A DNA stretch of 64,000 bases from NCBI RefSeq assembly GCF_003265705.1, contig NW_020312785.1:16461066-16525065 (forward strand). The letters are read 5' to 3'. The translations under genes were made by a program, and so were the position numbers. Shown here piece by piece: positions 12,201 to 23,999 of the stretch. The notes under the pieces are model-generated. The model was not told the DNA's origin, ran no database searches, and saw nothing but the letters and a program-made list of their open reading frames with translations. Numbering within the stretch: the first letter of the stretch is position 1; every line of letters starts with the position of its first letter. Origin of the DNA: Callorhinus ursinus (taxonomy: Eukaryota > Chordata > Mammalia > Carnivora > Otariidae).

Positions 12201-13226
12201 CAGTCTCTTCAACAAATGGTGTTGGGAAAATTGGACAGCCACATGCAGAAGAATGAAACTGGACCATTTTCTTACACCACACACAAAAAAAGACTCCAAA
12301 TGGTTGAAAGACCTAAACGTGAGACAGGAATCCATCAAAATCCTAAAGAAGATCACAGGCAGCAAACTCTTCGACCTCAGCCACAGAAACTTCTTCCTAG
12401 AAACATCTCCAAAGGCAAGGGAAGCAATGGCAAAAATGAACTATTGGGATTTCATCAAGATAAAAAGCTTTTCAACAGCAAAAGAAACAGGCAACAAACC
12501 CAAAGATTACCAACAGAATGGGAGAAGATATTTGCAAATGACATATCAGATAAAGGGCTAGTATCCAAAATCTATAAAGAACTTATCAAACTCAACAGCC
12601 AAAGAACAAATAATCCAGTCAAGAAATGGGCAGAAGACATGAACAGACATTTTTCCAAAGAAGACAACCAAATGGCCAACAGACACATGAAAAAGTGCTC
12701 AACATCACTCAGCATCAGGAAAATCCAAATCAAAACCTCAATGAGATACCACCTCACACCAGTCAGAATGGCTAAAATAAACAAGTCAGGAAATGACAGA
12801 TGTTGGCTGGGATGCAGAGAAAGGGGAACCCTCCAACACTGTTTATGGGAACGCAAGCTGGTGCAACCACTCTAGAAAACAGTGTGGAGATTCCTCAAAA
12901 AGTTGAAAATAGAGCTACCATACGATCCAGCAATTGCACTACTGGGTATTTACCCCAAAGATACAAGTGTAGGCATCCAAAGGGTACGTGCACCCCGATG
13001 TCTATAGCAGCAATGTCCACAATAACCAAACTGTGGAAAGAGTCAAGATGTCCATCGACAGATGAATGGATAAAGAAGATTTGGTATATATATACAATGG
13101 AATATTATGCAGCCATCAAAAGGAATGAAATCTTGTCATTTGCAATAACGTGTATGGAACTGGAGGGTGTTATGCTTAGCAAAATAAGTCAATCAGAGAA
13201 AGACATGTATCATATGACCTCACTGA
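9215..13226 (+). pseudogene. L1 ORF2p (endonuclease-reverse transcriptase), disrupted
   Basis: ORF2p nicks the target site and reverse-transcribes L1 RNA. The endonuclease region (about 9,215-10,100) survives in pieces in different frames. Small deletions occur near the start and around 9,310, and an inserted T near 9,650 creates a stop. The DFN motif of the endonuclease reads HF at that point, so the catalytic aspartate is lost. A SINE interrupts this domain at 9,855. The RT domain keeps the FADD catalytic motif at 11,515-11,526 in a 106-codon frame. A long frame (11,617-12,561) covers the thumb and C-terminal region. In the Cys-rich motif near 12,800-12,854 the last cysteine is arginine (codon 12,852-12,854), followed by a stop. 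The normal terminator region is also altered. Confidence 0.92.
9855..10057 (+). mobile_element. Carnivore SINE nested in L1 ORF2
   Basis: Starts ggggagcctgggtggctcagt and ends in a long A run interrupted by 'tcc'. It is bordered by a perfect 11-bp TSD, aaatcaggtct, at 9,844-9,854 and 10,058-10,068. It split an already existing L1, so it is younger than that L1. Confidence 0.96.
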
Positions 13227-13437
13227 TACTTGGAATTCTTAATCTCAGGAAACAAACTGAGGTTTGCTGGGGTGGGGGGTGTGGGAGAGATAGGGTGGTT
13301 GGGTGATAGACATTGGGGAGGGTATGTGCTATGGTGAGTGCTGTGAATTGTGCAAGACTGTTGAATCACAGATCTGTACCTCTGAAACAAATAATGCAAT
13401 ATATGTGAAGAAAAAGAAGAAGAAGAAGAAGATAGCA
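13227..13437 (+). other. L1 3' UTR, first unit with internal A/AAG tail
   Basis: The first 3' UTR unit contains 'ggggagggtatgtgctatggtgagtgctgtga' and 'cctctgaaacaaataatgcaatata', then an AAGAAG run (about 13,409-13,432) where a poly(A) tail would normally end an L1. A second, different 3' UTR follows directly. Confidence 0.8.
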
Positions 13438-13692
13438 GGAGGGGAAGAATGGAGGGGGGGAAATCAGAGGGGGACACGAACCATGAGAGATGATGGACTT
13501 TAAAAAACAAACTGAGGGTTCTAGAGGGGAGGGGGGTGGGGGATGGGTTAGCCTGGTGATGGGTATTAAAGAGGGCACGTTCTGCATGGAGCACTGGGTG
13601 TTATGCCCAAACAATGAATCATGGAACACTACATCAAAAACTAATGATGTAATGTATGGTGATTAACATAACAATAAAAAATTTAAAAACAG
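13438..13692 (+). other. L1 3' UTR, second unit with terminal tail
   Basis: The second unit has a G-rich purine stretch (about 13,525-13,545), 'gggtattaaagagggcacgt', 'cactgggtgttatgc', 'catggaacactacatc' and a terminal 'aacataacaataaaaaattt'. This is the other common carnivore L1 3' end type. The TSD of the whole L1 follows it, so both units moved together. Confidence 0.85.
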
Positions 13693-13704
13693 ATCAAAGA
13701 GACT

Positions 13705-15063
13705 TGCTAGCTCCTCTCTCCTCCATGTAGTCCTTGGAACAAGCCCTTCAAGAGAGATGAGTCTACACTGCACGTAAATTTACTCAAGTCACTGCCTCCT
13801 ACTGACCTAGAAAAGGAATATATTAAAATGCAAAGGAACGTTCGCTTAATTAGATCTACCTAAAATACAGGACCTAAGAACATGAATGTGCTTTGGATAA
13901 ATTGTTCCTCCAGAAATCTGAGGGAAATAACAGTATCACTGCCATATTTGTCAAAAAAATGTTAATAATGTATGATGTAAGAGAGAAGAAAGATGCTGAT
14001 ACACTTCTCATACGTCTTCTACATATTTGAATGTAATTTTAATAGTTTCAAGCTCAAACATGAACACACTGAACAACAATGAATATCCTAGCAACACATT
14101 ATACATAGTACATATCTTTGCGATGTGTATTCTTCCTATATATGATTTTTATATACAATAAGTTGGAACTTGCTTTTTATAGAAAACAAATATTTAGAAT
14201 AATCTTTAGTTTTACATGGAAGAAAAAACTTAAGTGTAAAATTTTACTTTCTGTTGTTTGGGATTGATGAACACTTCAGTTGAATTCTTAAAATTCCTTC
14301 ATGAAATTATTTGCCTATTTCAATTTTTTTCTCAGTTATATGAAGCTAAATTGTTCTATACCAAACATCCCCCAAACACATTCTGACTATTCAACATACT
14401 AAGCTTTCATTCAAATAAGTTCAAGGACTTCACATTTATAATTGTTTGTGAAAATCAAAATAAGTAAATGAAGTCAACAGAATGAAATCCAATGAAAATT
14501 AGTTTAGGTGTTTCAAAATCAATCCAAAATCCAGTACTTCGAAGCAAAGTGTGAATTTTGAAATTTTGACATTAACTAATTCTACATTCTTCATAGGGGT
14601 CAACCTGAGCTGATCAGAGGATAAATTTTAAAGATAGCTATACATTCAGACAAATTTTGCAGATAATAAAGAATGATGAAAAGTTATTCTCACATGTTCA
14701 AACTTTGAAAAAACATACATATAAAATTATATTCAAAATAAATCTTATTAACCAGAATATCAAAAAGCTTTTATTCTATACCTCTCTTTTGTCTATTTAT
14801 TAGAAATGCAAAAACATATATGGCTACTTAAGAAGCAATAACATATTTAATCTTAATAAAAAGTTTAATCTTCAGAAATTCCTCTTTTCCTGCAACCAAA
14901 AAAGTCCAGAACTGTGGGCAGAAGATGCAAAAGAAATAGAGTTTGAGAATTAAAAGTGGAAAACAAGTATTCCACTACTCAGTTATCTATCTAGGAAAAA
15001 GAAAGATTTGTTACTAAAAAATTACCAATATGTAGTTGTTCTCTTTAAGGTAGATAATGATGA
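13705..15063. other. Unique AT-rich sequence
   Basis: About 1.36 kb with no recognised repeat or ORF longer than 60 codons. Confidence 0.5.
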
Positions 15064-15117
15064 TCTCTCTCGCGCGCGCGCTCTCTCTCTCTCTATATAT
15101 ATATATAAAACATCTTT
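15064..15117. repeat. Compound (CT)n(CG)n(CT)n(TA)n microsatellite
   Basis: CT units, then an alternating CG run (about 15,071-15,081), CT again, then TA units. It abuts the broken end of the reverse L1 fragment. Confidence 0.95.
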
Positions 15118-17172
15118 ATCCATTCATTAATTGATGGACACTTGGGCTGTTTCCATATTCTGACTATTATAAATAATTCTGCCATAAACATAGGGATGAA
15201 TGTATGCCTTTGAATTAGTGTTTTTGTATTCCTTGGGCAAATACCCAATAGTCGATTTCTGGATCATAGGGCAGTTCTATTTTTAACTTTTTGAGGAACC
15301 TCTGTACTCTCTTCCACAGTGTCTGCACCACTTCTCATTCTTACCAACAGAGCACGAGGGTTCCTTTTTCTCCACATACTTGTCAACACTTGTTGTTTCT
15401 TGTGTTTTTTATTTTAGCTGTTCTGCCAGGTGTGAGTTGATACCTCATTGTAGTTTTGATTCACATTTCCCTGATGATAAGTAATGATGAGTATCTTTTC
15501 ATGTGTCTCTTGGCCATCTGGATGCCTTCTTTGGCGAAGTATCTGTTCATGTCTCTGCCCATTTTTAAATTGGATTATTTGTTTTCTTTAGTGTTGAGTT
15601 TTATAAGTTTTTATATATTTTAGATACTAACCCTTTATCAAATATCTCATTTGCAAATATCTTCTCCTAACTGCAGGTTGTCTTTTAGTTTTATTGATTG
15701 TTTCCTTTGCTATGCAGAAGTATTTTATTTTGATGTAGTCCCAATAGTTTATTTCTGCTTTTGCTTCCCTTGCATCAGGGGACTGATCTAGAAAAAAGTT
15801 GCTGTGGCTGACATCAGAGACATTACTGCCTGTGATCTCTTCTATGGTTTTATGGTCTCACACTCAGGTGTTTAATCCATTTTGAATTTATTTTTCTGTA
15901 TAATAAAGAAAGTGATCCATTTCATTCTTTTGTATGTTGCTGTCTGGTTTTCCCAGCACTATTAGTTAAAGAAACTGTCTTTTTCCCATTGGGTATTCTT
16001 TCCTGCTTTGCCAAAGATTAATTGAACGTATAATGGTAGGTTCTTTTGTGGGTTTTCTATTCTGTCTTGTTGATCTATGTGTCTATGTTTGTCCCAGTGC
16101 CATACTGTCTTGATCACTACAGCTTTGTAATATAAGTTAAAGTCCAGAATTGTGATGCTTCCAGCTTTGCTTTGCTTTTTCAAGGTTGCTTTGGTTATTT
16201 TGTGGTTCCATACAAATTTTAGGATTGTTTGTTCTAATTCTGCTGGTATATTGATAGGGATTACATTAAATGTGTAGATTGCTTTGGTTCATATAGACAC
16301 TTTAACAATATTTGTTCCTCCAATCCATGAGTATGGAATGTCTTTCCATTTTTTTTGTGTCATCATCAATTTCTTTCATCAGTGGTTTGTAGTTTTCAGA
16401 GTACAGATCTTTTGCCTCCTTGGTTAGGTTTATTCCTGGGTATCTTATTATTTTTGGTACAATTATAAATGGGATTGTTTTCTTAATTTCTCTTTCTGCT
16501 TGCTGTTTCATTATTATTGTATAGAAATGCAACAGATTCATGTACATTGATGTTGTATCCTGTGACTTTACTGAATTCATTTACCAGTTCTACGAGGTTT
16601 TGGTGGAGCCTTTAGGGTTTTTTATATATAGTATCATGTCATCTACAAATAGTGAAAGTTTTACTTCTTCCTTGTTGATTTGGATATATTTTATTTCTTT
16701 TGTTGTCTGATTGCTGTGGCTAGGACCTCCAGTACTATGTTAAATAAAAGTGCTGAGAGTGGACATCCTTGTCTTTTTCTTAACCTTAGACAGAAAGCTC
16801 TCAATTTTTTCCTAGTAGGGATGATGTTAGCTGTAGGTTTTTCAGTGTATGGGCTTTATTATGTTGAGGTATGTTTCCTCTAAACCTACTTTGTTGAGGG
16901 TTTTTATTATGAATGGATATTGTACTTTCTCAAATGCTTTCTCTGTGCCTATTGAAATGATCATATGGTTCATATCCTGCCTTTTATTGATGTAATTATC
17001 ACATTGATTGGCTTGTGAATATTGAACCATCCTTGTAAACTAGGAATAAATCCCACTTGATTATGGTGAATGATTTTTTTTTAATGTATTGTTGGATTCA
17101 GTTTGCTAGTATTTTATTGAGGATTTGCATCTATGTTCATCAGAGATATTGTCTTGTAGTTCTCTTTTTGAG
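15108..17172 (-). mobile_element. L1 ORF2 fragment lacking both ends
   Basis: On the reverse strand this reads as L1 ORF2 from the RT region (near 17,165) through the C-terminal domain (near 15,110). Supporting frames lie at 16,842-17,030, 16,302-16,580 and 15,962-16,183. It stops within ORF2, at the position where the L1 family has a short TATATA stretch, so the last part of ORF2, the 3' UTR and the tail are missing. Multiple stops and frameshifts make it non-functional. Confidence 0.9.
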
Positions 17173-17188
17173 AGAAGATGACATTTTA

Positions 17189-17378
17189 TTTTATTTTATT
17201 TTTTAAAGGTTTTATTTATTTATTCATGAAAGACAGAGAGAGAGAGAGAGAGAGAGGCAGAGGGAGAAGCAGGTTCCCAAGGAGCAGGGAGCCTGACGTG
17301 GGACTTGATCCCAGGACCCTGGGATCATGACCTGAGCCGAAGGCAGATGCTTAACCATCTGAGCCACCCAGGTGCCCA
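17189..17378 (-). mobile_element. Carnivore tRNA-Lys SINE, reverse strand
   Basis: The tail (tttatttatt with an AG run) is at low coordinates and the 'gagccacccaggtgccc' head at the high end. The TSD is agaagatgacatttta (17,173-17,188) against agaagaagacatttta (17,379-17,394), 15 of 16 matching. It sits at the 5' edge of the L1 fragment. Confidence 0.95.
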
Positions 17379-17552
17379 AGAAGAAGACATTTTAATCAAA
17401 GCAAAATAATTGGCTGAAAACTGCTTCTTCTGCTCTTATAGTAATCTAGTTAGGGAGATTGTGCCCAGAGGTATTCTGTTTGTTTATTTGGTTTTAAATA
17501 TATAAATCCACAGTGCAGATATATTTGAAAACTTACTTTTTTCTTTTTGAAA

Positions 17553-17753
17553 AAAAATTTTTTTTAAAGATTTTATTTATTTATTTGACAGAGAGATAGA
17601 GAGTACAAGTAGGCAGACAGGCAGGCAGAGGGAGAGGGAAAAGCAGGCTTCCCACTGAGCAGGGAGCCTGATGTGGGGCTCAATCCCAGGACCCTGGGAT
17701 CATGACCTGAGCTGAAGGCAGACACTTAACCGACGGAGCCACCCAAGCACCCC
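17553..17753 (-). mobile_element. Carnivore tRNA-Lys SINE, reverse strand
   Basis: Tail-to-head order is reversed, with an ACAG/GCAG-rich middle. A perfect 11-bp TSD, tctttttgaaa, lies at 17,542-17,552 and 17,754-17,764. Confidence 0.96.
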
Positions 17754-17764
17754 TCTTTTTGAAA

Positions 17765-18729
17765 TTTTTGATGTTCAATAGAAAAGAAAGCACATAGAAA
17801 ATTATTTTCCAAAGGCAATCTAAGCAATATACTTTATGTCAAAATTCTTACGTATGTTTTTATACTTAAACATAGAATGGGGAGAAAAAAATGTTTTTTA
17901 AAACCGTGGGGAATCAATGGATAACTTTGTGTATCTTTCCCTTTTCTTTAAACCCCAATCATTGCAAAACCAAAATAGAAATGCTCCACTGGTTTTGATT
18001 CACAGGCTTGTATAGTTTGATGACTAAAATAGCAGTCATGGAATTAAGGGAATAACTACACTAGTTTTTGAAAGGTAATAATTGTACATTTAGTTTAATT
18101 AGAGATACTAATTTTTAATTGAATTTAGCAAACATACATTTTTAAAATGAATTATTTGATGTGAATACAAAATGAATTGTTTAATATGAACACAGAAATA
18201 AATATTATCCTTAATTATTAGTATTTGTTATTTTTGCTATCAGTTTTTATGGGAGTGTTCAATAATAGTATTATTCTATAAAAGCTTTTTTTTAAATCCT
18301 CTTGTCTTTGATAGTAGTGGTTGGTTGGTGTTGTCCATTAAGTGCCTCAGGACCATTCAGACCAACAATCAGCAAAATTTGTACAGAGATAATACACTGA
18401 ACCATTGCAAAATGCATTCTCTGATCCGCTTCCTATAATCTCCCAGTATTTCCCTGATTTCCTTCCTTGACTTACTGCTCTGATAAGTAAAGTCTGAGAA
18501 GGATAATCATAGTTTATAAGCTCACCTCTTTGAAGAAAGTTAACTTATATTGAGGTATTGGATCTGCAATTCAGATAAAGTGCATTGATAATGTAACTAC
18601 ATGTTCCACAAGCCAAAGGGTAATAAGAAGGCACCAAATGAAGAGATGCTGGTTAGAGCCCTTTATTTTACTCTTTCAGCCTATTTGGTATACCAAAAGC
18701 TAAAGGAAAATATGCTAATAAGAAAGAAA
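17765..18729. other. Unique sequence
   Basis: No repeat or coding signal recognised. Confidence 0.45.
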
Positions 18730-18950
18730 AGGTTTGTCTTAAATGCTTTACATATATTTCTCATTTAATGTTTACTCAGCAAATAGCACAAGTAGGATAA
18801 TGATCTTCCATTTACAAATGAGGAAACTGACAGGTGAATGATTATCTACTCTCAGAACTAGTAAGTGAAGAGCCCAGGTTCAAATTCAATACATATGATT
18901 GCCAAGGCTCTGTTCCTAACTACCATACTAAGGAGTATACCTAAAATCAT
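18730..18950 (+). repeat. MIR (ancient mammalian tRNA-derived SINE)
   Basis: Contains a 'ctttacatatatttctcatttaat' core, 'ccatttacaaatgaggaaactga', 'agctagtaagt'-like and 'gcccaggttcaaat' blocks in MIR order. Confidence 0.85.
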
Positions 18951-18964
18951 ATAACTGGAGTTCA

Positions 18965-19950
18965 AGAGAAGATAGTGAATCTAACAGGAAATGAAAAACA
19001 GAAGAGATAAAGGCTAAGAATATTCAAACACTGATGACATAATAAATAACTGATTTTAAAAAAAAACTCAGTTTTTTTTTAAAACCAAACTGAATAAATA
19101 CAAAGAAAAACTACCCCAAGGCACATAATACTAAAACTAATGAAAACAAATTTTATAAGAAACCCAGAAAATAAAATCATATTGTTTTCAAAAGACATGA
19201 AACTGATGATTGATTTCTCAAATATAGAACTAAAGGCAGAAGACAGTGGTACAATGTCATCAAACCAATGAACGAAAATAAGTGCCCACACAGAAACCAT
19301 ATGAGCAAAAACCAATCTTTCAGAGATGAAGCAAAATTAAAAATATTTTCCAACCCAAAATGGAATTAGACAGTAGCAAGCCTGCAGTGAAAAAAACAGA
19401 GATGAAAGGAAAATGATATCAGATGGAAGCATGGAAATATTGAGAGCAATAAATATAAAGATATAGTGTGGATATGCAGATGATATAAAGCCTTGTAGAT
19501 TATATAAAATAAGATTTTGTAGAGGTTAAGATATGAGTAGAAATAAATACTATGCAAAATAATTTGTAGGTTTAGGACAAAATGGAGTTAAAGTGTTCTA
19601 AGATCATGTACTTTTCAATAAATGTTAGATGTCCTAATTGATACTAGACTTTAGCAACTAAATGGGGCATGTCATAATTTCTAGATAATCACTAAATGAG
19701 CTATAAATAATGTGTTAACACGCTATAGAAGGAAAAATGAATAATAAAAACAAGTAACCCCAAAGAAAGCAAATGAGAAAAAAAACAACACAGAGCAAGT
19801 AGAATAGAACACAAAAATTAAATTGTATATTAAAAGTATATATCATAACACCACATTACACAGAATAATGCAATTAAGATATACACCATAAATATAAGGA
19901 CCCAGTGATTTTGAAAGTAATGGAATGGGAAGAGATGTGCCATGAAACAC
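18965..19950 (+). mobile_element. Ancient L1M, 5' part (ORF1 region)
   Basis: Highly decayed sequence resembling the L1ME/L1MC ORF1 C-terminal region: 'attgatttctcaaatatag', 'ggcagaagacagtggtacaatgt' and a later 'agtagcaagcctgcagt' block. It appears to belong to the same L1M that continues after the MLT1 insertion. Confidence 0.65.
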
Positions 19951-20417
19951 TGTTTTGGGCTGAATAATGCCCCTCTTCAGAATGTCTATGCTCTAATCCC
20001 TGGAACATGTAAATGTTCCCTTACATTGCAAAAGAAGACTTTGCAGATGTGATTAACTTAAAGGTTTTGAGATGAGAAGATTATCCTGAATTTTCAGGTG
20101 GCCCTGATATAATGAAAGGGGTTTTATATAAAGGAGTCAGAAGGATCAGAGAGACAGTAGTGAATAAGATGACAGAAGCGAGAGGTGATAGTGACATCAA
20201 GAAGGGACCATAAGCCAAGGGATCCAGGGAGCCATAAGAATCTTGAAATGGCAAGAAAGCAGAAGTCCCCTTAGACTCTCTCCATCAAACCCTGATTTTA
20301 ACCCAGTGAAACTGACTTTGTACATCCAAACTCCAGAACTATGAGAGGAATAAATTTGTGTTGTTTTAAGGCACTAAGTGTATGGATTTGTTACAGCAGC
20401 CATAGAAAACTAATACA
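19951..20417 (+). mobile_element. MLT1-type MaLR solo LTR
   Basis: Begins tgttttgggctgaat and ends gaaaactaatac(a), with the family blocks 'tttgcagatgtgattaa', 'gagatgagaagattatcctg', 'gccctgatataatg', 'ccagaactatgagaggaata' and 'gttacagcagccatag'. TATA-like tttatataaag lies near 20,123. Start TG and end CA agree with LTR ends. It interrupts an older L1M. Confidence 0.9.
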
Positions 20418-20439
20418 TTAACCAAAGGGAGGTGGGAGT

Positions 20440-23400
20440 TCTGTAATAACAGAAGGACAAATAGACTTTAGGATAGAAGAATTACCAGATAGACAGATGG
20501 ACATTTCTTTAAAATGAATGAGTGAGTCCACCAGGGAGATACACGAGTTCAAGTCTGCATCCATCTAAAAGCATAGCTTTCAAATATGTGAAGTAAAATG
20601 GACAAAAAGAAGAAGAAATACACAAACTGAGAATTGCAGATAGATGATTTTTAAAACCCTTCTCTCACTGATAGACAAAGAAACAAAATTCAATAAGTAT
20701 TTTATATATGAAATATGAACATGACTGACAGAATGGACATAATTGATACATATTAAACATTGCTCATGACATGGGATATTGCCCCAAATACTTCATATAG
20801 TAGACCAAAAAGCAAGCTAAAAAGTTTTTAAGAATTGAGGAAATTTATGAATTTGTAAATGAAACTTATGAATGTGTAAATGAAAATGAAAATTCTTAGA
20901 ATAACAAAACTTAAAATTAATATAATAAGAAATGTAAAACCCAAATAGATTTGCACTATTAAGTAAATAAAACTTTAAATAAAAGACTTACAAAGTAATG
21001 TCTTTCAAACACTGAATGGAACAATTATAGTAATGTTAAAAAATATTAGAGGAAATAAAGACAGGAAAACTTATTGATTCTTTTCATGAACCCAGAAAAA
21101 TAAGATACAAAAGAATATTACATGTAACAATATGTAAAAAACATTAGAGCCTAATATATCTTATGAACATAGGTCCAAAATGATGATCAAAAGATTAGCA
21201 GAACAAACTCAGTGTCATTAATTATTCATTTTAATGTTGGGTTTATTTCAAGAATGTAAGGTTCATTTAGCAATTGAAATTCAATCAATAAAATTCACTA
21301 TATGATGTGAATAATGGATAAAAATAATATAAAAATAAAATTTAAAAGTAAACTAAAGATAATATTCTGATAATATCAGATATAAAACATAGTTTGTAAA
21401 ATTCAACATCCACTTAAAAAAATACCTAATTACACAGAGAATAGAAGGAAATTAGAAATTTCCTTAATCTAGTATGGAGGAATGACACAAAATCCCAAAA
21501 AAGCATCATGTTTAATTAGGAATTATTGACGGTATTACTCTTAATGTTGGAAGCAAAAAAAAAAAAAGTGCTTTCCACTTTTACTCAGTATTGCATTCTA
21601 GATTTTACCAAGTAGAATAAGGTGAGAAAAAAATATATATGAGGATCAGAAAGGTTGTACCAAAACCACTGAGATTTAAGACAACACAATTGTGAATGTC
21701 TACAAAAAAAGATTAAAAATAGTTGAATTTAATAAGGTTATTAAATGAAAAATAAGATAAAGAGATCAATCCTATTTTTATGCATCAGTAAAAAATTAAA
21801 TTAAAATATAAAAATGATGCTATTTAAAATAGCATAAAAATCAATAGTATAAATCTAACAAAGTTGTGCAATGTTTCTACTAAGAAAGATCTTTTAAAAA
21901 CTCAAAAAATTAAAGAAATTCTAAATAATAGACAATATAAAATGCTTATGAGTTGGGCATATTCGATTTCATTTCATAAAAATATTTTTCCAAATAGATT
22001 TATAGATTTCATTTAATCCCATTCAAAACCAGAACTGCTATTGGGTGGAAAAATCCTAGATGAAACAAGTATGGATATAAAAATGAAAAGAGACATAATA
22101 TCCAAGAAAATTTTGAAGTAGAAGAACAAAGACGATTTACAATTGTAGATAAGAATAGTATATAGTTGTATTGATCGCAAATGAACAATACTTGTTCAAG
22201 TATAGACTAATAAACCAATGGAATGGACTAAAGTCCAGAGATAGAACCACACATGCATGGACACTTGATTTGTAACAAAATTGGCATTGCAGTAGGTAGA
22301 GAAAGAGGTAACTGAATATCTCAATTAGGAAAGAAAAAAAAATAGTCACTGAGTCCAGATTAAATAAATATTAAAGTATAAAAATTAAAATAATAAATTT
22401 CTAGAAGAAAACTTAGAATATCCTAAACCAAGAGAAATGAATGAAAAGTTAAATGAGACACAAATATCAGTTACCATAAAGGAAAGTGATAAATAAAATA
22501 ACATTAAAGAATGCATGCTCATCAGACATTTTTTAAGGGAATGAAAGGCTATCAATAAGGTGGTAGAAGATACCTGCAATGTATACAATTATCTAGTATA
22601 TATAGTATATATAGAGTATATAACAACTCTTAAAATCAATAAGAAAAAAAGTCTTTAGTGGAATTTGTCCCCAAAGAACAGTTACCTAGAGGGTTATCAA
22701 TAAACACATGAAAATGTCTCAGTCTCATTAATCACTAAGGAAATGCAAAAAACAAAAACAAAACCCTCCATGAGATACAACTATATATCTACCAGAATGA
22801 TTATATATGAAAAAATTTGACAGTGCTAAGTGTTGGCGAAGGTGTGAGGTTTGAAGGGAAACATTCATACAATGCTAGTGGAAATTTTAATTTTCACAAA
22901 TTACATTGAAAAACTGTTTGATAATTTTGGGGTCCCTGTGTGGCTCTGTCAGTTAAGCATCTGCCTTTGGCTCAAGTCATGATCCCAGGATCCTGAGATC
23001 GAGCTGGCCCCGGGCTCCCTGCTCAACATGGAGTATACTTCTCCCTGTCCCTCTGCCTCCCCCACTTGTGCACTCCCTCTCTCCCTTGCTCTTGCTCTTT
23101 CTCAAATGAATAAATAAAATCTTAACAAAAAAAGAAAAATGAAAACTGTTTGATAATATCCACTAAAGGTACACCATACCCTGTCAACTAGCCATTTTAT
23201 GCCTGGGTATAGACTTAACAGTCACGCACAAAAATGATTTGGGAAGCTTTATTCATAATAGAATAATAGACAAAAATTGAAAACATGTGAATGTTCATTA
23301 ATAGCAGAATGGATAAATATTCTATTCATGGAATACTATACAACAATGAGAATGAACAATAAAACTTCTACAATATACAGCATAGACAAATCTTACAAAT

Positions 23401-23694
23401 TGGTAAGTAAAATAAGCCAAACAAATAAGAGTATATAATGTAGTATTCCATTTATAGAAAACTGTAAAGCAAGAGATGTGAATTGATGGCGTTATGTCAG
23501 TACAACAGTGAAACTGACAGGGGATATCCTAGGAGGGAAAGGCGAGTGCCCCTTGGGGTATTTGCAACATTCTATTTCTTGACTCTGATGTGGTATTCCA
23601 GTGTTCACTTAATTCATTGCACTGTAAATTCAAAATTTATGTACATTTTAGTATGCATATTTTACGTGTTTAAAATATCACCAAAAAAAAAATC
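20440..23694 (+). mobile_element. Ancient L1M, ORF2 and 3' UTR
   Basis: Decayed ORF2 blocks appear in order: endonuclease-like region near 20,660-20,830, RT-like blocks near 21,290-21,600, 'gaccaatggaatggactaaagtccagag'-like near 22,210-22,240 and 'gataaatattctattcatggaatactatacaacaatg' near 23,310-23,350. The 3' UTR ends near 23,694 in an A run. A SINE splits it at 22,926. No usable reading frame remains. Confidence 0.82.
22926..23139 (+). mobile_element. Carnivore tRNA-Lys SINE inside L1M
   Basis: Head ggggtccctgtgtggctctgt, tail AATAAATAAAATCTTAACAAAA. The TSD is tgaaaaactgtttgataat (22,907-22,925) against tgaaaactgtttgataat (23,140-23,157), differing by one A. Confidence 0.95.
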
Positions 23695-23720
23695 TGCCAC
23701 TGAGGTAGGTTTGTAAATTT

Positions 23721-23919
23721 TTTTTTAATATTTTATTTATTTATTTGACAGAGAGATACACAGTGAGAGAGAGAACACAAGCAGGGGGAGTGGGAGAGGG
23801 AGAAGCAGGCTTCCCGCCCTGCAGAGAACCCGACCCAATGCGGGGCTCTATCCCAGGACCCTGGGATCATGACCTGAGCCAAAGGCAGACACTTAACGAC
23901 TGAGCCACCCAGGAGCCCT
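23721..23919 (-). mobile_element. Carnivore tRNA-Lys SINE, reverse strand
   Basis: Reverse-oriented, with the T-rich tail at 23,717-23,745 and the head 'gagccacccaggagccc'. An imperfect TSD, ggtaggtttgtaaattt (23,704-23,720), matches ggtagtttcataaatttt (23,920-23,937). It sits at the 3' end of the L1M. Confidence 0.93.
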
Positions 23920-23999
23920 GGTAGTTTCATAAATTTTAATACAGTCTGTAATTTGCTCCATATACTTTCTCATCATTAACAAGGACAAATAATTTTTTG

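Larger units (their letters stand above)
6408..13692 (+). mobile_element. Near-complete carnivore L1 (LINE-1), inactive
   Basis: This LINE runs from an intact-looking 5' end to a poly(A)-type 3' end: GC-rich 5' UTR (6,408 to about 8,257), ORF1 (about 8,258-9,137), ORF2 (about 9,215-13,226) and 3' UTR (to 13,692). The TSD is atcaaatagact at 6,396-6,407 against atcaaagagact at 13,693-13,704 (11 of 12 bases). After removing the nested SINE and its duplicated site (214 bp), the element is about 7.07 kb. Both ORFs carry stops and frameshifts, so it cannot retrotranspose by itself. The open frames on both strands at 6,781-7,509 lie in its 5' UTR and are not separate genes. Confidence 0.95.
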
